DNA from: Blumeriella jaapii
Taxonomy: Eukaryota; Ascomycota; Leotiomycetes; Helotiales; Drepanopezizaceae
Length of the DNA: 64,000 nt
Assembly (NCBI GenBank): GCA_009599575.1
Contig: VWND01000032.1
Coordinates: 210,056-274,055, forward strand
Reading direction: 5' to 3'
A model generated the notes under the pieces. It saw nothing but the letters and a program-made list of their open reading frames with translations. It did not search any database and was not told where the DNA came from. A program made the position numbers and the translations under genes. Of the stretch, positions 44,983 to 56,562 are shown piece after piece (the stretch's first letter is position 1; each line of letters opens with the position of its first letter).

Positions 44983-47456
44983 TGTTGACTTTCAACTCGT
45001 GAATGGGAAACGCCAATTGCTAGTTGGGGAGATGGTGCGCAAGCGGGTATTTTCTTTGTGGTTTATCGTGGGGTTTTCATGGTGTTGACCATCTGGAGAC
45101 AATCACATATCGAGCTTGGACGTGACGCGGGGAACTCGAAGCATCGAGGTCAAGCTTTAGCCGAGACCAGACCGATGGTCTGGGGCAAGGGGCTCGGTTA
45201 AGGTATTTACTTCTACTGCACGTCCAACTTCGTTTTCTCGGCCATGTCATGTGTTCTCATGCTCGGGAACATCTCAATCTTCTATTCTGGCTAAGTTCTC
45301 TGACCGCAGAATTCTAGTCTTACAGGAAACGCAAAGGACAGCGATCTCACTGCTGTGAAAAGCGAGCCTTCGCTGTGAGTACCAGCCATTTATTCCCCTT
45401 CCCATCCAAACAGACATCCTTCCCACGTGCGGCCCCGTCCACGCCGTCTCGGTGCCCATGGCCAACATCAGCTTCTCGGCCATCGATCTTGATAGCAGCA
45501 GTGAGAACTAGCCATTCGTGACTGTCGACAGCGAGGGCGACGTTCTGCGCATTCTCTGGATGTGCGTCCTTGAGTATGCCGTTGTCTTCCATGGCGAGGG
45601 GCTTGGAACGGTCAAGGCCACCCTCTTCGGTTCTTGCGGCGCGATTCAAGCTCGCTCTGCTGTTTTCCACTGTCGACTGGTCAGCTTCTCGCGTCTAGGT
45701 AGACAGAACTCGCTTGGAAGCGTTACTAGCACTGTTGGATCTTGGCATGATATCAAATCGCTCCGATGCCCCTTCTGTGCTAATCAAGTTCCTTTTGCGG
45801 TTCAGTTTTAACATATACGAAGCTCTCGGGTGGTGGAGGTGGAATAGCACATTTTGTTTCAACAAGGCGATGGGCTAGAACTTTCGATACGTTACTAGTA
45901 GATGAGTCGGCCGAAAAGGCAAGCACGAATGTCAGCTGTTTTTCTATTTAGAACAGCTGGTTCGCGGAGCTGCTTTGCCCGATCTTACCAACCTGACCTA
46001 GACGTGGATATAAGTCGTATGATTCCCAGGTAGCTCTGACGGAAGAGAGCGGCTCAGCTGACATTAGGGCAACTTGAACTTTAATGCTAAATGTCGATTG
46101 CTATCTGTTGTTTCCCAACAAATCATGCTTACACTTGCATTCTCAAATAGATCTCGTATTTTACGTATTTTGAAATGCGACAAGCATCATGTTTTCCACG
46201 ATGTACTACCAGCCTTATACAGCTTTTCTATGCTAATGCTGCGGCCCAGAAATGATAATCAAGTTAAGAATGCCTAGGCAATTGCCAACTTGCCAGACAA
46301 CTCCAAACAACCCGCTACAGCGCTAGCCGTAGTAAGATCTTCCAGTATTATCCTATCGTGGGCTGAAAGATGAAAAGTCTAAAGCGCTGCGTGTTTTTAC
46401 ATATCTTTCAAAGCCTCAGGTTCACGACAGAAGAAGCAAACAAGCAAGTGAACCATACCTGTCAAGCAAGCGAAGGGAAGAACGAACAAGGGCGTGAATC
46501 TCAGAATCAGCCATCACGGTGACGAATCAGCAGGAAAGGAAAGAGCGGGTGTTAACACATCGATATGTACCTACCTGGTATTCACTTCTTGCTTTTTCTG
46601 ACTCCCTCGCTTCTGTCTCCAGCACTAGCGCCAATGCTGGGAACTCGAGTATAAAGCACCCGGTCGACTGCGGACAAGAGATTTTCATCTCTCCAACTCT
46701 GTGGGCTAAGGTCCAGGAAGGAATGAGATTGTGAAAGGAAAGTTGCTTGTTAAGAGGGGAGGAAGGCTGTTGTTCTGCAGGTATGTTGTGACTGTGGCTT
46801 TCGAAAATAGCGCATTTGTAAAATATCGATTTACACGTATGTTCAGATCGAATAAGGGCTGTACGATTACGAGGAAGAGAAAATAGAGTTGTCAGGATAA
46901 ATCACATTGACGGTATAGATGCTCATGACAGCATAGATACCAAAGTCACTGCTACTTCTACAAATGGCAATGGCCAGGCTGTTGACAGCGGTAGTAACAA
47001 ATACATGTCCCTGGATTTTACTATGCATTCCGAAAACTGCTTATCGAGCCTGATTTAAGTTGTGTAAATGACTTTGAACCGAAACGAAAGTGCTTTGGCG
47101 GAACAGATTCATCATCTGCAGATTGGTTCTAGGATAAGCAGAGAAGCAAGAAAATATGAAGTTGAAAAATGACTACGAAGCGAAATGAAAGTGCTTCAAT
47201 AAGTCACTTGATTGAATCACTGCCGGATAGAGCGACGCTAGCCCAAAAAATTACCCGCAGAGCATGCATATCTCATAATAAAACAAGTAGAAATAAAGTT
47301 AGGAAGCATACTGGAAATTGAATACATAAAGATAGACAGAAACAGCTGCATGCAATCATCTAATCCATACAGTCTTCCGGAACAACCGACTAATGGGACA
47401 TCTTGTCCTTGTCATTACCCCTCCCCCCCCCCCAACCGCCGCTCCTCGCGACCTGC
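44983..47456. other. intergenic, nothing recognised
   Basis: About 2.5 kb. A 107-codon minus-strand frame at 45347-45670 has an internal echo (WLVLTA occurs twice) but no recognisable family, so it is not called. 46000-47350 is AT-richer with no long frame. A C run lies at 47422-47433. Confidence 0.5.
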
Positions 47457-48751
47457 CTACAACTTCGCAATCATCTTCTCGCCCTTCTGGATCCACGCAA
47501 CGGCGTCCGTGACTAGCTCGTCCACCACGGCCTTGGCGCTCTTCTTCTCGTTCACCATGGCGGCGGCCTTGCCCATCAGGAAAGGTCGGGCATTATCCAT
47601 TGTCTGCAGCCCGTTAGCCAGAATTCCTAGTAACTAGAAGATTCAAGAGCGTACCTCGTCATCAATATCATCGCCCAGAGTCTCGAAATCGTGTTCCACG
47701 GGGATAACACCCTTGTTGGTGAGCTCCTTGATCTCGGCGGCACGGTTGGTCTCCCAGTTGTCAATATACGGGTTGTTGCGTACGCGCAGCGGTCTGCCGG
47801 TGAAGATGATGGTGCGGATGTTGTCGTCGTGTCCTGCAGTTCTGACAGCCTCCTGATGGGCCTTGGGCGCACCAGCCTCCTCAGTCAAGATGAAGCGGGT
47901 TCCGACCCACACGGCCGAGGCACCCAGCATGAGCGCCGCAGCAACTGTTTGTCCGTTGAAGATGCCGCCCGCGGCTACCACCTGCACCGGCTGGCCGGTC
48001 ATGGGGCTGGTCTTGCCCTTGACAAGTTCGACTACCGCCGGGATGAGGACGGTGGTGGGAACATCTCCGGTGTGGCCACCTCCCTCTCCTCCTTGCGCGC
48101 AGATGATGTCGACACCGAGGTCCAGGCACTTCTTGACGTGCTTGGGATGCCCAATCATGTTCATGTATAAGACGCCGGCCTTGTGCAGCTTCTCGACGAC
48201 AGCCCTCGTTGGCACACCCACAGCGGAAACGAAGAGCTTCGCACCGGACTCGATAACGATGTCGGTCAGCTCGTCAAGCTTACCCTTCGTGTAGTCGTAA
48301 CTATTGGCCGGCGCAGTCAGCAGCTGAATCGTGATCCAACCACGCCCGATGTCATGTTTGCGATGGGCAAGAGGGCTGGCTGGCTTACTTGGTCTTGCGG
48401 GCAGATCCACCAACCTGGGGCAGCAGGAGGTCCACTCCAAAGGGGGCGTTCTTGTCGGCCAGGTAGGACTTGAGTTCTGCGATCTGCTCGCGGAGCATGT
48501 CTGGGGTGTATCCCACGCCTCCGATCACACCGAGGCCTCCAGCATTGGTGACGGCGGCAGCGAGCTTGGGGCCGGCGGCGACGTTCATGCCGGCCAGCAT
48601 GACCGGGTGGTTGATCTTCAAGAGATCTGTGATCGTTGTGCGCAGTTGCTCTGTGTTCGCAGCGTGTCAGTATGCGGTGCAGAGAGGTTGTGCATGTGAA
48701 TGCGTGTGTGTACTGCTTGGGACGGGCACTGTACGTACGTTTGGAAGCCAT
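47457..48751 (-). CDS. nitronate monooxygenase (2-nitropropane dioxygenase)
   Basis: FMN-dependent TIM-barrel enzyme that oxidises alkyl nitronates such as propionate-3-nitronate. Four exons: 48739-48751, 48389-48650, 47655-48300 and 47457-47603, giving 355 residues. The first exon is 13 nt (MASK plus one base), and the splice gives QQLRTTITDLLKINHPVMLAGM. Motifs: NAGGLGVIGG, GVDLLLPQVGG, the catalytic-His loop CAQGGEGGGHTGD, VVAAGGIFNG (phosphate binding) and GASAVWVGTRF. The second splice joins ARKT to NYDYTKGKL, and the last exon ends VAWIQKGEKMIAKL. No targeting signal seen. It shares a 392-bp divergent promoter region with the folate gene. Confidence 0.94.
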
Positions 48752-49143
48752 CGTGACGGCGGAGACGTGATAAGTAAGTATGTGGAGGGGTATTGAAGCT
48801 GGAAGAACAATCACCAAGCTGGCAGGAAATGAAGATATAAGAGTTGAAGAGGTGATGAGGTCCAGAGAGCGCGGAGGGGCGACGTCGATGGATGTTTGGC
48901 GTCGTCCATCATGAACCCCCGGCCGATGCCTCGGATTGCCGAGTTCACAATGCCTCGGCTCAAGTTGCCCCGGTCACGTGACTTGATCGGAGCTTGGGTT
49001 GATCCAGCCCGATGTCGAGAACGAGACGGATCATGTAGACGAAGCATGTAAACAAAGCATGTAAACATTGCAGATGTCCTCCTTCAATCGACCGCTTCTC
49101 GCCGTCACAACCCAATACATGTTGAGTCTAAACATCTACTGCG
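48752..49143. promoter_or_regulatory. divergent promoter region, NMO and folate genes
   Basis: 392 bp between two outward start codons. It contains GGTCACGTGACTTG at about 48971 with an E-box CACGTG core, a plausible bHLH site for either gene. A nearby repeat, GAAGCATGTAAACAAAGCATGTAAACA, starts at 49043. No clear TATA box. Confidence 0.4.
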
Positions 49144-50961
49144 ATGAGCACAATCCGAGCCAGTGGGAGACTGGCTGAGACGCTTCTCCCAACAAGATCC
49201 TGCTCCCTTCTGAGATCAGGCGCTACAGCAAGCCTTCGTGGCTCCAGAAAAATCCGATATCAAAGCTCATCCACGACCCCGTCAAAGCCACCAACATGGA
49301 CTCAGCACCCCCTCAATGGCTTCAAGCCCGGCGCGCGTGACAAGTCAGAACGAACGAAAACGACTGGCAATCGTGTGGCGTACATTGCCTTGGGTAGCAA
49401 TCTCGGTGACCGGGTGAGTTGGATTGAGCAAGCGTGCAATCTCATGGACAAGAAGGGGATCCGTGTTACTAGAACCAGCGCGCTATGGGAGACGGAGCCG
49501 ATGTATGTGGTGGACCAGCAGTCCTTCCTCAATGGTGTTGCAGAGGTAAGTGTGGAGTTTGGTCTGCTGTGCTCCTCGTGACTCTGGTTGTATTCAGCAA
49601 TGGGGAACTGATACATCTCAGGTAGAGACAACGCTAGAGCCCATTGCATTATTAGATGAGCTACAAGCCATCGAGAATGGGCTGGGGAGAAAGAAGGTTA
49701 TCGACAAGGGCCCACGAAATATTGACCTCGATATTCTCCTGTACGAGGATCAAATCATCGACCATAGCCGACTCAAGGTTCCGCACCCTTTGATGTATGA
49801 ACGAGAATTCGTTCTCAGACCATTGTCAGAGTAAGCTTCCTGATTCAAGCGATTCGTTGCCGCCTACTGACAACAGACAGACTAATACCGGGCAAGTCCC
49901 TGAACCCAGCCCATCCTTGGAAGGTCACGCAAGATTATCTCAATGACCTTCCCCAAGCCGGGGCCGCGATCACCACTGTGACGCCAATGCCACACGGTTT
50001 GAATTCTCTTCGTGCTCTGGATCCTCGTCGCTCCACCAACATCATGGCAATACTTAACTCCACGCCTGACTCCTTTTCAGATGGCGGTAAAGTCCCTCGG
50101 AAGTATGATGCCAACAAAGCCTCGGCTCGCGCGTCAAACCCAGTAGGCCGTGACGTCTCTGCCGTCGCCCCCAAAGAAGACAGACTCATCCACTATGCCA
50201 AATGGGACGACGCACGCATGACAAAGGCCGTGCTCGGCTTCGACAGCAACAAGGTCATCTGTGATGTTGGGGGCCAGAGCACCGCTCCCGGAGTTGTGGA
50301 AGTCTCCGCCGAGGAAGAAATGAGCCGCGTGTTACTGGCCATGGAAGAAATCAAGGACGCTGGCCACACCCACTCCAAAGCCTTTTCCTTCAGTGTCGAC
50401 ACGTACAGGGCATCAGTCGCTGAAGCTGCCATCAAAGCTGGCGCAAGTATTATCAACGATGTGTCCGCTGGTCAAATGGATCCTGAGATGCTGCCTACCA
50501 TGGCCCGCCTCGGCGTCACGGTCATCCTGATGCACATGCGTGGCACTCCTCGGACCATGAACCAACTCACCAAGTACCCAGATGGCCTAATTCCCACGAT
50601 TGCATCTGAGCTCCTGGAACGTGTTGCTGCCGCCGAAGCCGCCGGGATTCGCCGCTGGCGCATCATTCTCGACCCTGGTATCGGATTTGCCAAAACCGTC
50701 GAGCAAAACCTAGAGATTCTGCGGCGATTTGATGAGCTACGCGACTGGCCTGGTTTGAGAGGGCTGCCTTGGCTTGTGGGCTCGAGTAGGAAGAGTTTTA
50801 TAGGGAAAATTACGGGTGTTGAGAAGCCTGCGGAGAGGACTTGGGGTACTGCTGCGACGGTCGCAGCCGCTGTCCAGGGAGGCGCTGATATCGTGCGGGT
50901 GCATGATGTGAGGGAGATGCAGCACGTAGTCAAGATGGCCGATGCGATATGGCGAGCCTGA
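49144..50961 (+). CDS. fol1: bifunctional HPPK-DHPS folate synthesis protein
   Basis: Joins pterin to diphosphate (HPPK) and then to p-aminobenzoate (DHPS) in folate synthesis. Exons 49144-49545, 49622-49830 and 49881-50961 give 563 residues. The first 50 or so residues are rich in Arg/Ser with few acids, a likely mitochondrial presequence. HPPK: YIALGSNLGDR and GPRNIDLDILLY. DHPS: IMAILNSTPDSFSDGG, DVGGQSTAPG, INDVSAG, ILMHMRGTP, ILDPGIGFAKT and GSSRKSFIGKI. The N-terminal dihydroneopterin aldolase domain of yeast Fol1 is absent, so that step should be encoded elsewhere. The pterin loop reads STAPG, where STRPG is usual. About 20 extra residues lie between SFSDGG and DVGG. Confidence 0.94.
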
Positions 50962-53227
50962 CTTGACTTCCGAAATATATAGGATTGATTGAGATGCAAC
51001 AGCTCTGCAAATACCCGAATCACACGAGGCTATCATGATACCTGCATCTTTCAGGCCCATTTCTGGTTGGTCGGGCATGTTGTGCTCGCTTAAGAAAGGA
51101 CGAATCAAATCACTAGGTCGAGCAACTTCTTTAGCGATGTTTCTCAATCTCAAACTCGACCATCCAGAAGATCCTTCCCCGCGTCTGGATCGCGTCGGCG
51201 ATGCCCTCTTGTCCTCTCCGCTGCCGCCGACATGGTTATTCGCCATCCAGACGGCAACCTTCCGCGCGAGGAGGAGCAACGGCTCCTCTCCGCAGTGACC
51301 CAACTTGACATCCGCCTTGTTGATTCACCCCCGAGCGCTCGTCTGGCTGACCATCATATGCCTCTCTAACTGCCTTTTCGCGAAGAAACAGCAGGTGTAC
51401 GACGAGGCCTCGCGCCGCTGGCGCTGCGAATAGGAGCTGAGACTGAATTTGAAGGCTGGTGAGCGCCCTCGGAAATGTATAGGGCGAGGGGAGCGAGGGA
51501 TGCAAAAATGCCGTTTGCCATTTCACTAGGTATCTGAATGAGTGAACGTTCGGCGGGAGAGTGGGTGGGTGTTCGATCACATACAGCGAGCGCTGCGAGA
51601 GTCAAGCATATGTTTGTACGCCTAGGCATCATTCCAGTATATCATTTCCGGTCTCGTTGCCCAGCAACATTCATCTTGAATCCCTATGCTTGTTTGAGCA
51701 AGCTTGATTACGGATTGGGTCAGAGTTTGTCGGTTGTAGTCTCCCTTGATTCTCCTGTCGCCACCCCAGGCCAGACCCTTATCTTGAGAGATGTACGTTC
51801 TCTCTCACGCCGACTCTTGTGCTACAACTCCGCATCCGCCATTTTTAAAGTCCCTAGCACGCTTCTCGAGTTTCCCATCATGATGTCGGTCTTCAAGACC
51901 ATGCTAAGGCCCTCGCAAGAGCATCTCCAGGCGTTGATTTGCCTCCTCGCCGCCGTCCGTGGGTCTTCTCCAGAAACGGACGAGGATGGCTTTGTGCTTT
52001 TTATTCACGAGATTTGAAGATGGACTGGTTTCCATGCCGCTTGTCTCGCTCCCGAACACTGGAGAGTCGGTGCAGGTTTTTGCCAGGAACAATGTGTGTG
52101 ATCTGGTGCAGTACGCCATAGCCCGTTTGAAATCAATGTCTTGGACAGCGGTAGGTTTAGTGTCATTGCCAGGCCTGCCATTCAAAGCGTGTAGTCTCTC
52201 TTCTATCTTCCTACAGCTTAACGTGTGTGTTCAGCTTTGGCGTTTTATCATTGTCGATTTTGCTGTCATCCACCGGTTGCTATCGCTATCAAGGCCTCAA
52301 AGTGCTATCAATATTCCAATAGTAACCACTTGGTCTCTGCACAGAGCAACTTGAAGCTACTGGGAACCAACTCTTGCTCAGTGTCTCGATCTTCCAGCAT
52401 ACTTGCGGATCTTCAATGCCCCCAAGCTGGCATTCTATGTTTCGAGGAACGCTTCGCCCAACCCACACAGTAGAACATTAGCTACGGTTCCAACTGTCGA
52501 ACTTTCGAGAGTAGACAGTCTACCAGCCCTGCAACTACGACCTTCACTGGTTCGAAGCCGTAATCTGCGAATGTTGTTCTCGCAACACATGGTACTGGAT
52601 GAGCAAGCCAGTTCCCGAACCGTATCCCAAAATACGTTAGTTTCTACCCGCCTGGTTACCGAGAACGCGGTTTTCGTTACAGCTACCTGTCATGCTCAAT
52701 GGATTCGCGGAGGAGGACTACCTTACGACGCTTTCGGTGCACCGGTTCTCATGAACGGGTACGAGTACGAATGCCCGGAGGTTATTGAACGGGTACGAGT
52801 ACGAATACTTGGAGGGGATCGTATCGAAGACGCCAGGTCACGCTCGGGCGGATCGTAACTCTCTATCACCTTCAGCTCAAAAAAGGTACGTTCTTACAGT
52901 GGCGTTCTTAGGTGTCTTTACCGAGTGTACCAAGCTCGCTATCAGATTCGCGTAGCATTTATAAGGTCTTGACTGTGTAGAGTCAGGCAAGTTGGATCAC
53001 CAGTCTTCTGGACCAGTCTTGAAACAGCAGAATTGTCCCCTCGTGAGCTATAGCAGCCGCCATGATTAAAACTCGTATTAAAGACCGGGGCCAAGTCTTC
53101 TTAATTCTAATTGTTTGTTTTCAACAAGGCGTTTAGCGAGATGACTTGGCCAATGAATCTGATCACAGCTAGCAAATAGATAAATCCACCATCAACTTTT
53201 GTCCTTCCATTTCTGTGGCCTTCAACA
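50962..53227. other. intergenic with decayed-looking frames
   Basis: Fragments such as PREEEQRLLSAVTQLDIRLV (plus strand, about 51260-51320) and TRFEDGLVSMPLVSLPNTGE (about 52000-52060) look protein-like but are interrupted by stops, and no family is recognised. A local 34-bp duplication (GAACGGGTACGAGTACGAAT) lies at 52754-52807. No gene supported. Confidence 0.45.
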
Positions 53228-54148
53228 ATGAAGATGGGTCGCTTCAATCTCGCAGCGAAGGCGTTGATCGGCTTCTCGCTCGTTTCTATCGCCTCTGGGT
53301 CCTCGATTACTTGTCTCACCCCCGACCCCTCCCCTGAGTACATCTCGCGTAACGCTGTTTCCATGGATGAGGTTTCCCAAAGCCAAAACGCTCAGAACCT
53401 TACCGTCGATGTTTACTTTCACATCGCGAGTTCCGTGGCCAACGCCAACGCCGTTACCGACCAACGCGTCGCCGACCAATTCGAGGTCTTGCAGAAGGCC
53501 TTTCTTCCCTCTGGCATCTCGTTCTCCCTACGCAACACGTCGCGCGTGACCGATGATTTTACCAGCACCGGCTTTTACAAGGAGGACGGTAGCATGGGCG
53601 ATGAGAACTTCGCCCACTGGTTGGCGTACATGCAGCGCACGCGACAGGGTCCCTACTCCAGCCTGAACGTCTACTTCTACACCGATCTCCCCACGGGGAT
53701 CAGTGGCATCTGTCTCTTGCCCACGACCGTGATGCCTGGCGATGAGTTCTTCTATCGCGACGGCTGCCAGGTCCACGCGCGCACGATGCCGGGCGGCGGC
53801 GATCCGGCGTTCCTGGGCCATACCGCCGTGCACGAAGTTGGGCACTGGTTTGGACTGCTGCATACCTTTCAAGGCCGCTGCTCGGATCTGGGGGACGGCA
53901 TCTCGGATACGCCGGCACAGGCCTCGGGCAGTTCGGGGTGTCCAGAGGGAAGAGACAGCTGTCCGGGTTTGGAAGGCCTAGACCCAATCCATAATTACAT
54001 GGACTATTCGTCCGACAGTTGGTGAGCTTCTTGCGTGCAAAAGGGGAGTGATGGATTTGCTGACCGGAGCGGTAGTACCACGGAGTTCACGGTCGGACAG
54101 GCGGAGCGTATGCACAGTCTATTTGCATCTCATAGGGCTAGTGTCTAG
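53228..54148 (+). CDS. secreted metalloprotease, MEP1-like (peptidase M43)
   Basis: Zinc endopeptidase of the pappalysin-like M43B family, secreted. Exons 53228-54021 and 54076-54148 with a 54-nt intron give 288 residues, typical length. A signal peptide covers about residues 1-24 (hydrophobic ALIGFSLVSIASG). The zinc-binding motif HEVGHWFGLLH (HExxHxxGxxH) is at residues 202-212, and the Met-turn NYMDYSSD has Met258. Cysteines are spaced as in MEP1, with the last restored by the splice (SDSC-TTEFT). The C terminus TVGQAERMHSLFASHR is the usual family end. All catalytic residues are present. Usual role is extracellular protein degradation. Confidence 0.95.
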
Positions 54149-54647
54149 AAACCGGCAAGTTGTAACGAGCTACGGGTTTGTAAATGTGCATGTCTGAATG
54201 TTTCTCTATATCTACCAATCCGCCTAGCTCTAATCCTACTTTAACCCTTGAACAGCTGTGGGGAGCATTCGTTGTCAATCGCCCAGTTGTCTATGACTTG
54301 AAGACTATACACATGTTGAGAGTCCAGTGCAAGTGCCGATCTGGTGCACATTGGGTTCTACATGAAACGAAAGGCTCGTAAATCTGGGACATGCAAATAC
54401 TTGGATTGGTTCATTTTCGATATCAAGTAAAGTTGGACCTGAAATCAGCCTTTCTCTAGTGTGATGAGATTGATATCGGATTATGTTTTAGCAGCTTTGC
54501 CATATCATAAAGAAACTCACAACCTGGAAAGGGTGCGGGGATCGCATCAAAACAGTGACATCTCCCCTCCTCCTCCTCCTCCTCCTTTTCTTCTTGCATC
54601 AAAACATAGAACTTGGCGTTGCGGCCGTCACTGGTTAACGTGACGGT
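54149..54647. other. intergenic between convergent genes
   Basis: 3' flanks of the metalloprotease and the MFS transporter. A CTC repeat lies at 54566-54588. Nothing else seen. Confidence 0.6.
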
Positions 54648-56562
54648 CTAAGCCTGCGGCTCATTCTCGTCATCGTTGTTGCGAGAAAAAGTGATAGGTT
54701 TGAACAGCAACTGCAGTAATGTCAGAACACATTACAGCGTTTGTTTACAAAGAGGTGAACGGGGACTTACGATAGGCACAGCGGCAGAAGCACTGAGCAA
54801 ACCCATGCTCACCACCAGCGAGTTCCACCCATGCTCGCCAAATGTGATATCGGCCAAAACTGGCCCCACCAGTACGCCCCCAGCACTCGCGCTGGTATAC
54901 AAAGAGTATACCTGCGCCGTTGCATCTTTGCCGTCGAAGACGCCCGGATCTTCAGCTTCCATGTCTGCCACAGCCCGACGGAGATCCGCACTCAGAGGAG
55001 AAGAGCCGAACGTTCGGACAAATCCTGTCCCGCCATCAACATGCGTGAAACGCGAAGTGTGCTACTGTACTTGTACGGCCACATACCATAGAGAGTGAGC
55101 AGAAGACAAAGTACCAGCTGCTGTGTCAGGGGCGTGAGGTCTTGGGACGTCGCGAAAGACAACAAGGCCGTGAGGAGCCCCGACAAGGCAAACCACAATG
55201 CCGTCAGGAGACCGGAGCGGTACCGGTCTGCGAGCTGACCCGCCAAAGGCGCAGCAGAGACCGTAACGGTGATGGACAGGAAGACCAGACCCCCGCCCGT
55301 AGCGCCCCAGCCGAACTGTTGGGCTACAAAGATGGGGAGAACGGCGTCAAAAGCCACTAGCACAGTCGCGGTGACTACCGCGCCGTACAGAGAAGCAAGG
55401 ATTCGGGGCGACTTCAGCAGCGTAAGCAATGGATGTGTCGTGATCTGACCAACAGTTGCGAGCGACAGCGACTCGAGTGCTGGGACCTCGAACGGAGGCA
55501 GTGTTGATGTCGTGGCTGTGTTCAGCAGGGCTGAAGTTTCGGATGAGCTCGGTTCAGCGGCATTCGTTGTTTGGATTCTGCCACACGGATTGCTACAGCT
55601 TTCCGGCACGAGAGGCTCTTGGAAAGTTGCAGCCACTTTCTTCTCTACCACGACGAGCCGCAGCACGACGTCGATGGCGATGAGCACAAACACGGCGGTA
55701 AAGATTGATTCGTATCCGAAGGTGTCGTACAGAAAGCCCCCGAGAGAAGGGCTGATCACTACACTCCGTTAGCAGGGTTTCGTCCGGCGACAATCTCTCA
55801 GACAGGACGAGTGCTACTTGCTCATGCCGACATTCAAAGCTCCAGTCATGTACCCCATCCATTGCCCGATGTTTTCCGGGCCAACGGTATCCGCAACCAT
55901 TGCGAAGCCAACCGTGTACACGGTTGCTGCCGCCAGGCCTTGCAGGAAGCGGCTGATGACAAGCAACCAGACATTTCGGGCCAGGTAAAGCAGGCCTGTT
56001 GCCACGGCGCCTCCGAAGAAACCCAAGAGAAGGGGAATACGTCGTGAGGCGCTGCCATTGGCAAAGTGTCCGAACAAAGCTAGGGATGACCGTCAAGGCT
56101 CGACTCCAAAGCCGTCAACATAGACGAGGGGTCCAACCTACGAGCGAAGGAGAATTGGGCCATCCCAAAGGAGGCCAGTAGTGCGGAGTTCCAGAACTGG
56201 ACTTGCACCGTCGTGAGCACATGGTTTGGCTGCGCAGAATGTACACCTTACCGTCGTCATCGGGTACTCCGAATCGAGTGCTCAGAGAGTATGGGAGCAC
56301 GGGAACTATCTGCTCGAATCAATCAACCAAATCTATCCTGGGCACCTGCCGAGATGGGTGGATGGGACGGCACAAACCACTCCATAGATGAACGCATCCT
56401 GCTCTGATGTCAGCTACCATGAACAAGCACCGCACCGTGTGCAAGGAGGTCGCTTTTCACACTGAAGGCTGCCACGCACACCGTGATTACGATGAACCAC
56501 GTGGATGAGCGGAAAGACAGGCAAATCGGCTTGCGACCTGGCAGATCCAGAGCAGCGGACAT
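54648..56562 (-). CDS. MFS transporter, drug:H+ antiporter (DHA1)-like
   Basis: Eight exons: 56461-56562, 56378-56398, 56309-56252, 56201-56142, 56079-about 55822, 55758-55087, 55024-54771 and 54710-54648, giving 495 residues with consistent phases. The start encodes MSAALDLPGRKP, then STWFIVITVCVAAF (TM1). The 21-nt exon 2 supplies DAFIYGV and exon 3 IVPVLPYSLSTRFGVP, restoring the YGVIVPVLP motif of this family. LFGHFANGSASRRIPLLLG is the loop 2-3 motif, and SPSLGGFLYD is motif C-like. A long Ser/Thr-rich central loop lies at about residues 205-260. About 12 spans; the C terminus is polar and acidic. The fifth intron needs either a GC donor (A|GCAAGT) or a shifted GT site. Substrate unknown; amine or drug export is the family norm. 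Confidence 0.85.

Noticed and set aside
47457..50961. Functional gene cluster of nitronate monooxygenase and folate enzyme
   Set aside because: They only share a divergent promoter region; the pathways are unrelated and no other linked genes support a cluster.
51880..52354. Plus-strand gene in the interval after the folate gene
   Set aside because: Protein-like patches lie in different frames with stops between them and no family was recognised.
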